A stretch of DNA of 64,000 nt, taken from Coprinellus micaceus. Its lineage: Eukaryota > Basidiomycota > Agaricomycetes > Agaricales > Psathyrellaceae. The stretch is from contig OX596345.1 of NCBI GenBank assembly GCA_951394405.1, forward strand, positions 124,001-188,000. Reading direction: 5' to 3'. Shown piece after piece: positions 47,964 through 58,718 of the stretch (its first letter is position 1; each line of letters begins with the position of its first letter). Below the pieces are notes generated by a model that was not told the origin of the DNA, did not search any database, and saw only the letters and a list, made by a program, of their open reading frames with translations. A program made the position numbers and the translations under genes.

Positions 47964-48177
47964 GTTCACTTTTGCAATTGAAGGTTTGCTGGATGTCGAA
48001 ACTGCCAGTGAACAAGTTGCTGCCACGTTTGTTTGGTGGAGCCAAATAGCCCCTAAGTGTGGGCGCCTATAACATCCGACGAATGTCGTGGATCGAGATT
48101 CGAGACTTGAACGAAAACCAGCAATACTCGGTTCGTGAATAAGTAGGGAATACAGACGAAGTAGATATCATAGGAAA

Positions 48178-48756
48178 TCAGGACAAAGCGGTAAGCACCC
48201 CTTTCACTACGCAACTCAACAAACAAAACGATACAGCGAAAGCAGCCGTCTCCTGCAGACCAATGTCCGACTTAAGGAACTGGAAAAGGAGATCATTCCC
48301 TCCGTATTCGTACGCACGACGAGCCAAATTACCGTAGGATACGCAGGCACCAACGAAAGGTAAGACCAAGAATAAGATTGTCAAATAGAACGCAGGGAAG
48401 ACCCAACGCAAGAAACTGGACAAAGTGGCCAGAAGGACGTGGATGATGCCAGCGACGGTGGTTGAGTAGGTTTCTTGCGCAAGGTGGCTAGCCTCCTCGT
48501 TACTGGAGGTCTGCGCTGTCATTGAAGTCTCTTTGCACTCCAAAGGCGCTTTGACCATTCCAGTGACTGTGTCCAAGGAAGCGGCCTTGGATGCACCACG
48601 CATAGTCGTCGTTTGGGATCCGTACTTCCGGGTCGTAGTTGAACGGCGAGGAGAGACGTAGATGTTGGACGACTCCAAAGCGGTGTCCTGGGGTGCGCCC
48701 ATTGAAGGCTCGTCGTCCGGCACGATGTAAGTCGGGTAGAGTCGTCGTGAGGGCAT
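48178..48756 (-). CDS. Small multi-span membrane protein b (MYND-linked)
   Basis: Single exon, 192 residues, ATG at 48756; an upstream TTG only extends the ORF. Polar Ser/Thr-rich N-terminal half (LYPTYIVPDDEPSM, IYVSPRRSTTT). The C-terminal half has about three membrane spans (IIHVLLATLSSFLRWVFPAF, LTILFLVLPFVGACV, AFAVSFCLLSCVVKGVL). Size, layout and the first residues resemble the protein at 18.5-19.1 kb. It lies 214 bp upstream of MYND 4 in tandem. Function unknown; weak but repeated linkage to clade I MYND genes. Confidence 0.65.
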   Translation of the reverse strand: MPSRRLYPTYIVPDDEPSMGAPQDTALESSNIYVSPRRSTTTRKYGSQTTTMRGASKAASLDTVTGMVKAPLECKETSMTAQTSSNEEASHLAQETYSTTVAGIIHVLLATLSSFLRWVFPAFYLTILFLVLPFVGACVSYGNLARRAYEYGGNDLLFQFLKSDIGLQETAAFAVSFCLLSCVVKGVLTALS

Positions 48757-49421
48757 CTTCTGTGTGGCAGTGATGAAATGGCTTTCGGTCAATGGCCTGT
48801 GTAGGGAATTCGGAGGTGTAAGGTGGTAGACTCACTATGGGGATCGAGGTGCTGGGAGGTGGAGCGTGTGGAACGCAGCATAGCGACAACGGGGTTTTAT
48901 AACCAGATGAAATGCACCTCGCCATTACGGTGAGGCATGGGGACAAAGAGTTGAGCGGAACAAAGCGCGTTTAGTGAAGAGATCGAACTACAATCAAAGC
49001 CACAATGGCATATGAAACGATGACGACAGCGTCCATAAGGCGAAGGTCAATGCGTGATAGATAATTCGACGTAGAGATTAGGGATGGGGGAGGTAGAGTA
49101 TCGGCACGGCTTGAACGAGGGTGGGGCTGAGCGAAAGGAAAGGACAGGGAACGAATAGTCAGGGCAGCGATTGAAGATGTTGAGGCAGGTATCGGGGCAA
49201 GGCAAATAAAAGATTAGAGCACGACCCGATGAACGTGGGAAGAACGAGACAGGGAGATGGTAGTACAGAAAGGGAACGCTGAAAACGAGCTCATCATATG
49301 GTACACAGCAAGTGGAACGAAGAGGCCCAACCCACGGGCAACATAATAGGGAACGAGGTCAAGGAGAGGTAGAATCACCACCAGGGTGAAAGGATGAGCA
49401 TCAAAGGACCCGAGTGGGCGC
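48757..49421. other. Intergenic, 665 bp
   Basis: A/G-rich on the plus strand, probably promoter and 3' UTR. No gene. Confidence 0.5.
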
Positions 49422-50290
49422 CTACAATGCACTGTGCTCCCTTCCAGAGAGGACCCTCCGAGCCCTTTCGAGGTCCTGAACAGCTTTCCTCAAGTGTGCC
49501 AAGGCATCATCCAGCTGTCTATTGACCTCTCGTCCCCTCTCGGCGTGACTCATGCCATCTCGAGGGCGAGGATCGGTAGCAGCATATGCAGGAGGAGGGG
49601 TAACTCGATTGGCGCTCGCGACCAAACCTCCGGGATTGGGTTGGGCTGAAGACTCCGCAGGAACCCCCGGGTAAGGTTCCCCAGTGAGCGCAGCACGGAT
49701 CATGGCAACCCTCGACGCACTAACAGCAGGGGGCATGCGGTGGAATCGCTGCCAAAGGAGAGTGGTGTGCGGGTCATTCCTGAGCCGCTGGAGACGAGCC
49801 CTGCGTGCGGTCTCCGCCTCGGCTGACTGGGCCTCTCCTGGAACTGGAGCGAGGGGATAGATGGGGAACGGAAGCTCAGGGATGGGGAGCTCGTCCTGGG
49901 CTTGAACCCGCTGAGAAGGGGTCTGCTGGGAACGAGTCTGAGCATCGCGACGGCGGCCTGGAGCGGTTCTAGGGAGGAGGAGGTCGAGGCGAGCTGCCCT
50001 CTCGGCGCGTCGTTGACGAAGGCGACTTCGAGTTGGAGAAGTGGAAGGGATGGGGAGGTGGTGGTGGGGTGGAATGGGAACCGGATCGTCGAGGAAGTGG
50101 ACCCGCCGGGAGGCTGGAGGACGACCGACATTGAGATCAACCGCCCGTATTTCAGGGCTCGAGTCGATGGAGTACACGGTCGCGTCGGAGCTATCGGCAA
50201 CGCTATCCACGTCGATGAAGTCTGGGATCAAAGGTCAATGGATAAGAAGCAACACAGGTCGTAGATAGACGCACCATTCATGCGATCCAT
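49422..50290 (-). CDS. Disordered Arg/Pro-rich protein, hypothetical
   Basis: Two exons (50290-50275 and 50221-49422) give 271 residues; the first codes only MDRMN before splicing to DFIDVDSVADSSDA. Not recognised. The first third is acidic and Ser-rich. The middle is Arg/Pro-rich (SRLRQRRAERAARLDLLL) with repeated IP/LP segments. The last 45 residues look like an amphipathic helix (VNRQLDDALAHLRKAVQDLE), possibly a coiled coil. No signal peptide or membrane span. A two-residue-frame alternative ORF on the same strand lacks these features. It could be a nuclear or cytoskeletal adaptor; this is speculation. Confidence 0.6.
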
Positions 50291-51139
50291 GTTCAGAAAT
50301 CCAACCCGATGAATGTCCAATTCGAAGGGTGGGGATAGAGAAGGTTTCTAGGAGACGTCCTCTCGAAACCGAGCCTTTATAGACAAAGGGTATTCACGAG
50401 GTCAACATGTTCCCCGCGGGATAATGACACCCTATGTTCCGAACTGTCGGGATTGGGCGTTTCATAGCATGATGAAAATGTGGTAACTCACCTTTCAGAA
50501 AGTGAAAGAGATACTAGAGAGTATGACGTCGTGTTTTCTTTCACTCCCTGGGCTTCTGCGCGTCGCAACGAGGCTCAGGGAAAAGCTCTCGCATCGTGAC
50601 TCGTGTTCGATCACCTCTTTCTCAGAGGTACCTCTTTCAAGCTGAAAGAGGAAGGGCACGATGAGATAGCGCATTCGCGATCTGAATTACCCGACCCCTT
50701 TGAAGGTAGGGAGTCGGTCGATGAAAGGATGGAACGAGGCTGCCATGGCTGTCAAAGTGAAAGAGGTGACGATGAAGGTCAAAATCTTGTTGGTTCGGAC
50801 CTGCAAAAGACACCTTTGCTTGCCAAGACCGCTGAAAACAAACACAGGTTCATACTCCGCACTGGGCGCTTAACCGAGACACCAAAGCGGCGACAGGTGA
50901 TTCTTGCTTGGATACGCCTCGCCACTGATGACCACAAGCATGGGAGAGGGGCAGATATTGTACATTTAATTTGTATAGAGTGCATCAGCACGGGGGGAAG
51001 CATAATATGTCCAACGTCGGGGGCATGTTCAATGTATGTTGAAGTTTTAGGAAATTTTTGGTACAAATTGGAGGGCGGGAGAATGAAATTGTTACCTTTC
51101 AGTAAGCTTGTGGCTAATACTCGGAGTTCCGTGTCGTAT
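50291..51139. other. Intergenic with GTGAAAGAG strings
   Basis: No supportable gene; the plus ORF at 50603-51289 overlaps the thaumatin gene antisense. CCTCTTTCA-AGC-TGAAAGAGG near 50630 is a perfect hairpin, and GTGAAAGAG recurs near 50500 and 50757. Confidence 0.5.
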
Positions 51140-52251
51140 TCAAGGGCAGAAGGTGATCGTGTAGTCAGCACGCTTGTTGGCGAGGCAGGTCTTGATCGCG
51201 TTGCCGCTGGACTCGTCGTAGGCATAAGCGTACGAATTCGGGCAGTTCCCCTCTGTAATGATCGTCAACGAAAATTGTTAGATGTTTAACACAATCAAAG
51301 CTACCCACTAAAGTAGCTGTAGAACTGAACCCCGGACGCAGGGCACGTCGCCGGAGTGTTATGGCTCCCCGTGCAACAGTTAGCAGAGTTGCCGGGGTTG
51401 CCGTCGAGGTTGGCAAAGCAAGCCGACTTGCAACCGACTGGGAAGCCAGATGAATCGAAGGGCCCTTTGAGTGGAGCGGGGCAGTTGGGTCCGAGATCTA
51501 CTGGGCACTCGGCGACCGGGCATCCTTGTGTGGGGTTGATCCTCATCGGCAAGTTGGCTCCGTCAACAAGGGACACTGCATCATTGGTAAGTGTGGGTCC
51601 CGTGGATTACGGCTGGAGAAGGGAGAGGCTACTAACCATCGTAGAAGTCTGTGGTACCATCAAAGGTGAACTCAGCCAAGGTAGCGGGCGGGACGCCCTA
51701 CAAAATGGAGATCCGTGTCACCACATGATGTGATCATTCGTCGGATTCGGACACTTACTGCTCCGCTCCTGTTGTCGCAGACCAAGCCGCCATTACAGGC
51801 GCCGGTAAGGCAGGACTGCGCGCCAGGTTTGCTAAAATCGCAGTTCCGCCTTCCCTAAGAATTTGTAGGACATCAATCTCAGCACCCTCGTAGTACGACT
51901 GCGAAACCTACCCAAATCCTTCCTGCCCTCCAGTTATCTGGAACACTAAATGTTACCTTCGTGAACGAGGGAGCCTCCCATCTATTGAGTACATGAGTAG
52001 GCTGATCCGTCCAAGATACGCACAGAGACAGGGCGCTTACCCATTGGCGTGGTTGGGAACCGCGCTCCCAACATTGAGATCAGTGAAAATGGCGGGCCAA
52101 ATGGTGAACGGGCAAGCGTTGTACACCTACCGTACAACAAATAATCGTCAGGGAGCGATCGGCGAAGGGGGACGGCCATACGCACGGTGAACGTACGAGC
52201 ACTCGCGCCGGTGGCGAGAACGGCGAGAGCACTGAGAGCGGTGAACTTCAT
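51140..52251 (-). CDS. Thaumatin-like protein
   Basis: Secreted glucan-interacting thaumatin-like protein. The ATG is at 52251, with signal peptide LSALAVLATGASA. At least seven short exons: VYNACPFTIWPAIFTDLNVG, WEAPSFTKVTFSVPDNWRAG, GRRNCDFSKPGAQSCLTGAC, GVPPATLAEFTFDGTTDFYD, VSLVDGANLPMRINPTQGC, then Cys-rich CFANLDGNPGNSANCC, and last exon CPNSYAYAYDE ... DYTITFCP with the stop at 51140-51142. The cysteine pattern and the DDxSG-like YAYAYDESSG match the family. Intron borders follow good GT-AG sites, for example the acceptor TGTACGGTAG before VYNACP. In fungi these are linked to wall glucan turnover or defence. Substrate not proven. Confidence 0.93.
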
Positions 52252-53570
52252 AGCGAGGATGTGCGAGAATTGAAGGCAATCGAAGAAAAGCTCAAGTGTT
52301 TTTCTTGATGAGGTCCCCTGCCCTTTCGCCCTGCTTTTATACCTTTTGCCTCCCAGCTCCAGAATTTTATTTCTGAACCAGAACATTGTTCCTTCCATGC
52401 TATACCGTTAACGCCCATGCGCTACACCCGCTTCCCGACCCAGCTTGGATCCAGCCTTCACGGACCAGCATAAGAATGGTTCTTTCCCAACGTAAAGTGC
52501 ACGGTCAGCTGAGCAGTCACTTTGGCCTGCGGCATCCCTTCGGCGGGGAGAACGCTGCGTGAAGCACATCTAGGCGGAGCTGAGGAACATTGTAGGCGCC
52601 TATTCTCGGACTCGCCCCGTACCGGCAAGGCCCATCGGGGGCTTGATTTTGATATTCCCGTCATTACGGTGTTGCGTCCCGGCACATCGTATTTATAGCG
52701 CGAGAGTGGTTGGATAACGTGCGGGTATGGCGGGCTATACCCAGACTGTCCAGATCAACCTTGGACTTTGTCAAGACCCAGGAGGGACGATGCCGCGAAA
52801 GGCGGTCAGAGCCGAAGTGCAGTGTGACGGCAAAAAGAAGCGAGTGTAACGTTAAGCAGAGTCTGGCAATGTTCCTGCCATCTCCGTTAAAGGCCCTGGG
52901 CAGAAGCTCTGCACTGCATTGGATCCTTCCTCTCTCGTCGTTGCGACCAGATGCATCTACTGAGGCCCATTTCCCCACCAAACACGGTTCCAGATCCGGA
53001 GAGCTTGAAGTCGCCAAGAGATATCAGACGAGTATTAGTAAATCGTAGAGCATGGCACCTCATTATCCTTCACCCCATCGCGAGAGGGCAATGGCCCAGT
53101 CGACAAAATCCAGCTAGTCCTTAAGTTGGTCCGGTCGACATCATTCGGCTGGACCCCGTCAACGCGAGGTATCCTTCAAGTTCCGCACGGCGCACATCGT
53201 TGTCGTCGGCCAATGGCGATCGTTTTAACGGCCAAAACTCCAAGTTCTCGGTTGGCATCGTGAAAAAGGCAATCCGAATTGATTCCTTCTCCCCCTAGGT
53301 AGGGTGAGGGTAGACCTAGGTATCAAATCAGGCAGCAGGCGAGCGCTTCAAGATCACCCCGAATGGCCCATTCCCTTCGTTGTGGCTTCCCTCTAGGGGA
53401 TTTGGATGAGGCGTCCTGTGTAGGAGGGATAGGGGGAGAGGGATCTTGACCAGAAAAGATTTGACAAAACTGGAAAAGCGCACGCCAGTTGAAACGGTTG
53501 AAGGTACTCTCGGCCCTCGGGCCCAATCGTATTGTTTGGCGATAACTTTGAGTTCAACATTTGTTTCTGA
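52252..53570. other. Intergenic, thaumatin promoter side
   Basis: No gene supported; the ORFs at 52664-53048 on both strands are chance. Confidence 0.5.
52334..52341 (-). promoter_or_regulatory. TATA-like box of the thaumatin-like gene
   Basis: TATAAAAG on the minus strand, 83 bp before the ATG. Confidence 0.45.
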
Positions 53571-53578
53571 GGCTGTTG

Positions 53579-54016
53579 AGGACCGTGGTATATGCTCAGA
53601 GAGCATTCATCCTGGTGCGGACGGAAGCGAGGAAGATTTGGGCCTATATGTCCCATCCATATCCGTCCGCATGATGCAAAATTTGTCCAAGAGTCCGATT
53701 TTCTGTGCGTCTACAACCAAGAAAGCCAACCCAATGTCGGATACAGATGCGGACGGAAAGTGCACACAAAAACACCTTTGGGGTTGTAATTGGGTGCCAG
53801 GTGTGTCGCGGGGAAGTGGGCATGGTGGGACCTGTCCTCCCCCCAGGTCCATCAACCTGTATGCGGAGCAAGGTATCATCCAGTATGCGGTCGGATTCGG
53901 GCGAAAATCTGAACTGCCGATCCTAATGCGACGGATTTCGCCCAAGGTTGGGGGTGCAGAATCGGGTAAAATTGGCGATTTTGGATGAAAGATCTTTGAG
54001 CATATACCACGGTCCT
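53579..54016. mobile_element. 438-bp hAT-like MITE with 8-bp target duplication
   Basis: The ends AGGACCGTGGTATATGCTCA and its exact reverse complement lie at 53579-53598 and 53997-54016; similarity runs about 34 bases with three mismatches. GGCTGTTG flanks both sides (53571-53578, 54017-54024), a perfect 8-bp target duplication as in hAT elements. The interior ORFs (180 and 141 codons on opposite strands) show no transposase motif, so it is non-autonomous. Confidence 0.92.
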
Positions 54017-54024
54017 GGCTGTTG

Positions 54025-54448
54025 TCACACAACCGCGTCGCGTCGAGTCATCATCACGTCACTCCATGTTCAACTTGTATCCAGTCCAAATTCAGTCCCC
54101 CGGTCACTGCACATGGCCCGCAAGATCAGCCCACTGAGGCCACATATCCTTCTGGAATAAAACAGAGGTCAATGGTTCTACTTTGACCTCACCAGGGCGA
54201 CAGCGTGGCGCGCAGTATATTCTAGGAGTGGCTTTGACGCTCACCGCCACGCTCCAGGTTGGTAGGCCACCTTATGTTCTCGCGGAGGCTCTATGACTGA
54301 CCAGGTGACTCGTATGCTCGACTAGATATAAAAGGACCTAATGAAGAAGCCACTCTTTCACCCTTTCTTCCTCTCGGGAAGCTCTGCTTCGGCAGCAAGT
54401 AGGCCACTGCGTGCAATCCCCGACATCGGACACTGTCGTTGAACGAGC
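54025..54448. other. Promoter region of RBR 2
   Basis: 424 bp between the MITE and the ligase ATG, with a TATA-like box at 54327. No other feature. Confidence 0.5.
54327..54334 (+). promoter_or_regulatory. TATA-like box of RBR 2
   Basis: TATAAAAG 115 bp before the ATG at 54449. Confidence 0.45.
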
Positions 54449-56414
54449 ATGGTTCGCTATGGTATTCGTGACTGGTGTAAGTATATCTTTGGTGACCGGA
54501 AGGCGATCTCTGACACCGACTCAATCGTCATAGACACCACCGCAGGGCGGTGTGGTCCAAGCACGCAACAATCGCAGGTCGAATGTGGGTGCTGCTCCAT
54601 AATGTGCGATCCCCAGAACACGGTCGCCTGTCCGTCTAAGCACGCATTCTGCATTGAATGCGTCCAGCGCTATGCTGCTTCACAGCTCGGGGAGCACAAA
54701 GCCGACATCCCCTGCATGCACACCTCAGGATGCAAAGTTCCCTTCCACACGTCCACCCTCCAACGCATCCTTTCCCCTCAGCTCCTCAAGCTGCGTGGGC
54801 GCCTTCAGCAGCAGGCTGAGCTCCGTGCAGCCAACATCCCAAATCTGGAGTCCTGCCCTCGATGCGACTTTGCGATGATCATGGACGTTAGCCCGGACCA
54901 GGTGCCTTTGTTCCAGTGCCTGAATACGGATCCGGGGGCGGAAGGGGAAGGGTGTGGCAGGGTTACGTGTAGGGCGTGCAAGAGGGATAGCCATTGGCCG
55001 AGAACGTGTAGAGAGGAGGAGATAAGGTGTATGGGCCCTGGGCATGCCGTGGAGGAGGCGATGAGTGAGGCTCTGATGAGGAGGTGTCCACGCTGTCAAA
55101 GACGTGCGTCGTCGATTCACTTGCTTTGATACGACGCTGACGATGCTTTAGCTTCGATCAAAGAGAATGGGTGCAACCATATTAGATGCCCCGACTGCCA
55201 AACCCACTTCTGTTATCATTGTCGCAAGAATATCACAGCGGAAGGGTACGGCCACTTTCATCGCAACGTACGTCCCTCAGCTCATTCTACCAACTTGCTC
55301 ACTGACAACTCGTCTACAGGTTGAGCACGATCCCCGAACAGCTGCAGGTGCCAACGGCAAGTGCCTTATGTGGGACGAAGTCAGACTCGAAGACCAGCAC
55401 AACCGTGAGGTCCAAATTGCTCGCGAACGTGCTACGGCTCAGCAGCTCGATCACGCGCGTCGGGCCCACTCAGCGAATCGCCAGCCAGCTGCAGGCCCAT
55501 CCAGGGCAAATGCAGTCTCCAACGTTGGTCCGGGAACAAGTGCCAGTGCTCCGTTACATCGGCGACAAGCCCCGGCTCCAGTCCAAGTGGAACCGCGGAA
55601 CGATGCAGCCTATCTAGCTCAACAAGGCCAAGCACTCTTCCAGCGTCTCTTTGGTGCACAGTTCCAACCCGCCGTCCCACCTCCACAACTGGTTCAGGCC
55701 GTGTTCCCTCACCCCCCACACGCACAACCCCGCTTCGTCCCTGCCCCCATTGCGCCTCAGGCCGAACCTAACCCTCGTCCCGAACCCGAAATTGAAGTTG
55801 AAGTCGAAATCGAGGATGAGAATCAAGAGATAGACTTAGCTGGTCTATCTCGAGCAGTTGATGACGCATCCCACGCTCTCAAGCTCGCCCGCCGACGGGA
55901 ATCGTATGCGAGGAAACAGTGGGGCGCGCGCCACCGGCTGTGGAGTCAGGAGAGGTACGATGGTGTAGTGAGGGAGACGGGGGTTTACTCGAGGGCCTTG
56001 AGTGAGGCAGAGAGGCACTACCAGGAAGGGAGGAGGGTCAAGGCAGAGCAGGATGCTATAAATAGGCAGGAGAGGCCCGCTCGTCACGTTCGAGTTCTTG
56101 AACATGCTGTTCATGTTAACGTATTGCGGGAGGTCGCCGAGCCGATGGTCGTTGATCCCCCAGAGGAAGTGGGAACAGCTCAGCTGGCAGTGGACATCGG
56201 CGCCCTGAGAGGGGAATTGGGTCGTGCTCAGCACGAGCTGACGAAAGCAAGAAGGCGGGAGAGTTATGCAAAGAAGCAGTGGGATGCGAGGCATAGGTTG
56301 TGGAGTCAAGAGAGATATGACGGTGTCGTGAGGGAGACGGAGGTGTACGCTAGGGATGTGAAGAGGGTAGAGAGGATGTTGCGGGAGGCTGCTGCTGGTA
56401 GGGCAGGAAGGTGA
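54449..56414 (+). CDS. RING-IBR-RING (RBR) E3 ubiquitin ligase 2 with duplicated C-terminal repeat
   Basis: Four exons (54449-54476, 54534-55103, 55152-55267, 55320-56414) give 602 residues; the first intron (57 nt, GTAAGT donor) can also be read through in frame, giving 621. RING1 runs from ECGCC to PCMHTSGC. IBR starts CPRCDF and includes CGRVTCRAC and HWPRTC. RING2: CPRCQ, GCNHIRCPDC, FCYHCRK; Cys207 is the expected catalytic residue. After a Pro-rich linker come two copies of a ~49-residue helical repeat (RRRESYARKQWGARHRLWSQ and RRRESYAKKQWDARHRLWSQ, each followed by ERYDGVVRET). A weaker copy ends the next gene downstream. Ubiquitin transfer is family knowledge; the repeat's role is unknown. 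Confidence 0.88.
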
Positions 56415-58718
56415 ACGCGAAGGGAGGCGATGTGTGCTTAGGATGACTGGAGTCGCCTGTATACCTTTGTTGTATGTATCTTATCGTGTACAATAGCTCG
56501 TATGGACAACATCGTGACTGCTAGCTCTAGTGCTAGAATAGAGAGTTTGCGCGGAAGCGACACGCCGCTCCACACTCTCCCAAAATGGGCCAAGATCGGT
56601 CCCTTCTGCGTGGCTCGTGGAGCGACTGGTGGCTCAATTTAACGACCGGTGGCTTTGCGCAAACTCTCTAATTCATCGTAGCGGCGCGTGAGCAGCGCCA
56701 GTCCCCGACTCCTTGCAATGGTAGGTAGGTAGGTAAATAGGGGAGGCTCAAGCGGAAGGTATCACTCCTTGGGGTTCGATTCACAGCCTGGTTTGGGGTT
56801 GCGAACACAACTCGGCCGCGGAAAGGCGATATATACTGAGAGGCGTAGTGCATTATGATATACAGGGGGTCCGGCCATCGCAGGAAGCCTCTAATCCATG
56901 TGCTATTATACCTTTAACGATAACCGAGCCATAGTGGAAGGAATAGCAGGACGCTTAGAAATTTCGAGGCAGGAACGAGTTGAGGAACCTTGAAATGAGT
57001 GATAAGAGTGTGCAAATGAGAGTTGTGGGAGCACCACTCACCCGTGAGGCTCGCTAGTGAATATTCGCGCAGGAGATGACTTTCAATACAGCGTGCCAAG
57101 GTAACCCCCAAGCCCGGGCTCTGGACAGCAGACACATAACGATGTGGGATTGAAGAGAGACGACAAGCCAGCCAAAGCGGTACCTGGGTCATCAAGCATT
57201 TCAGAGCAGGCAGTCAAGGAGGTTGTAACATATAGAGGGGTCGCCGCAGGTGAGTATGGTTCGTCAGAAGGAGGGCTGCCAATGCGCCATTGATATCAAG
57301 AGCGCGAGGACATCGAGAGGCGAGTTTTCGAGGAACCATCACGGCCAGTGGCGACGAAGATGAGAGAAACATGTACTATGTAGAGAGAACGCAGTACTAG
57401 TGTGGGGCCAGCTGGGGCAAGTGGGGTTGACGTCGTCATGGTGGGAGTGGCGAAGGAGCTAAGTACTCCCAAATTGTGGCTCTGCGTTCGATGCTTGCCC
57501 GTTCCAGTAGGTTATTCTCACATTTTCCTCTCTGCTACAGAGCAGAGGTCCGTTTTCTGGGTACAGAACCCTCCTCTCACTTCGTGGAGTCGGGGAAGGT
57601 ACGGAAACAGGAGCTTTTTAAAAGGCAGGAAGCAGCAAGGTAGTCAAAAGAAAGGATGGTGTCTTGTGCGGGAAACCGTGTAGGCCTCTCGGCAACTCCC
57701 GATCCGCTCGGCCAAAATGCTGGCGTGGGCGCTTATTCGACGCAGCGTGTACAGTGATTCGCCGAGCGAAAGTAAATTTTCGAAAATGGACAGAAAATCG
57801 AAAGTTGGAAAGCAATCCAGGTCGTCTCTGCCACCAATGTTCAGCAAAGTACCCAGAGCCAACTTTGGCAGAGGGGAAATTGCCAAGCAGACGCGTCGCG
57901 TCTGGCGCATAATTAAAGGTCCTTGTAACTTGTAAGTCGTTCGATCCGATTTGGCCGACGTTTACCCTTTTCCAACACGTAACAAACAAAGGACAGCCTA
58001 CCTTACTTGTGGTTATCATCTGGAAGTCGCGCAAGGCCTTCGGGGTACGCTATGAAGACCTAAGTCCAGGCGCTGCCTCGGAAAGCCTGTTCATCCATCA
58101 CATGAGACTGTGCGGAAAAGCCCCTTTGTTTTCAAGTCGATCTGTTTCCTTTCATCAAAATAACGTATGTAAATATGTCCATGTGGGGTGGGGGAGTTGC
58201 CACTGAGGTATGATAACTGAGTTCATCGGTCCAGGGGATGGGCTGACAAAAGTGAAGTGCTTAGGGCACACAATCCTAGTTCAACCGGTCACCTTCTATA
58301 AACGAATTTCACGTAGTTAGAGTGTCCAAGAGGAGGTGTTGATACCTCAACCCCCCCGCCAAACCTCTACGGCTTGGCTCTTTACTTCCGAGCCAATCCT
58401 CCGAGGGACGTGGTGATGGCGGCGCTAATTGACGGCGAGTCCGCTTTATTTAATTAAAATCGACCCTGGCATCAAGGTACCCCTCCTAGTTTCAGGCAAT
58501 TCTGTGTTTAAATATGTATGTTTCCCATGTGTAAAATACCCCATCTCTTACCCTTGCCACACATCGTCACCATCTTCAGTACTCTCATCTGCATACCCCA
58601 AAGTCAACCCTCGTCTCTTTCAACCGAAACCAGTTCTCGAAAGCATCGTACTCCGACTAGTGGGCGCCCGGTTCTTCCTTTAGTGGCCACTCGCAATGAT
58701 CTGACCCGCCTGCGGTAG
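56415..58718. other. Long gene-poor stretch with a 132-bp inverted-repeat element
   Basis: 2.3 kb without a supportable gene, though it must hold the first exon of the following TM-RING gene. The ORFs at 57402-58034 on both strands have no domain. 56539-56670 is listed separately. Confidence 0.5.
56539..56670. mobile_element. 132-bp candidate mini-MITE
   Basis: TAGAGAGTTTGCGC at 56539-56552 is the exact reverse complement of 56657-56670. If the terminal TA is the target duplication, this would be a Tc1/mariner-type ending. A GACYGGTGGCT direct repeat lies inside. Very short, so this may be only a hairpin. Confidence 0.5.

Noticed and set aside
50603..51289. 228-codon plus ORF
   Set aside because: Overlaps the 3' exons of the thaumatin-like gene on the other strand and shows no domain.
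53446..53988. 180-codon plus and 141-codon minus ORFs inside the second MITE
   Set aside because: No transposase DDE/D or zinc-finger pattern; chance ORFs in a non-autonomous element.
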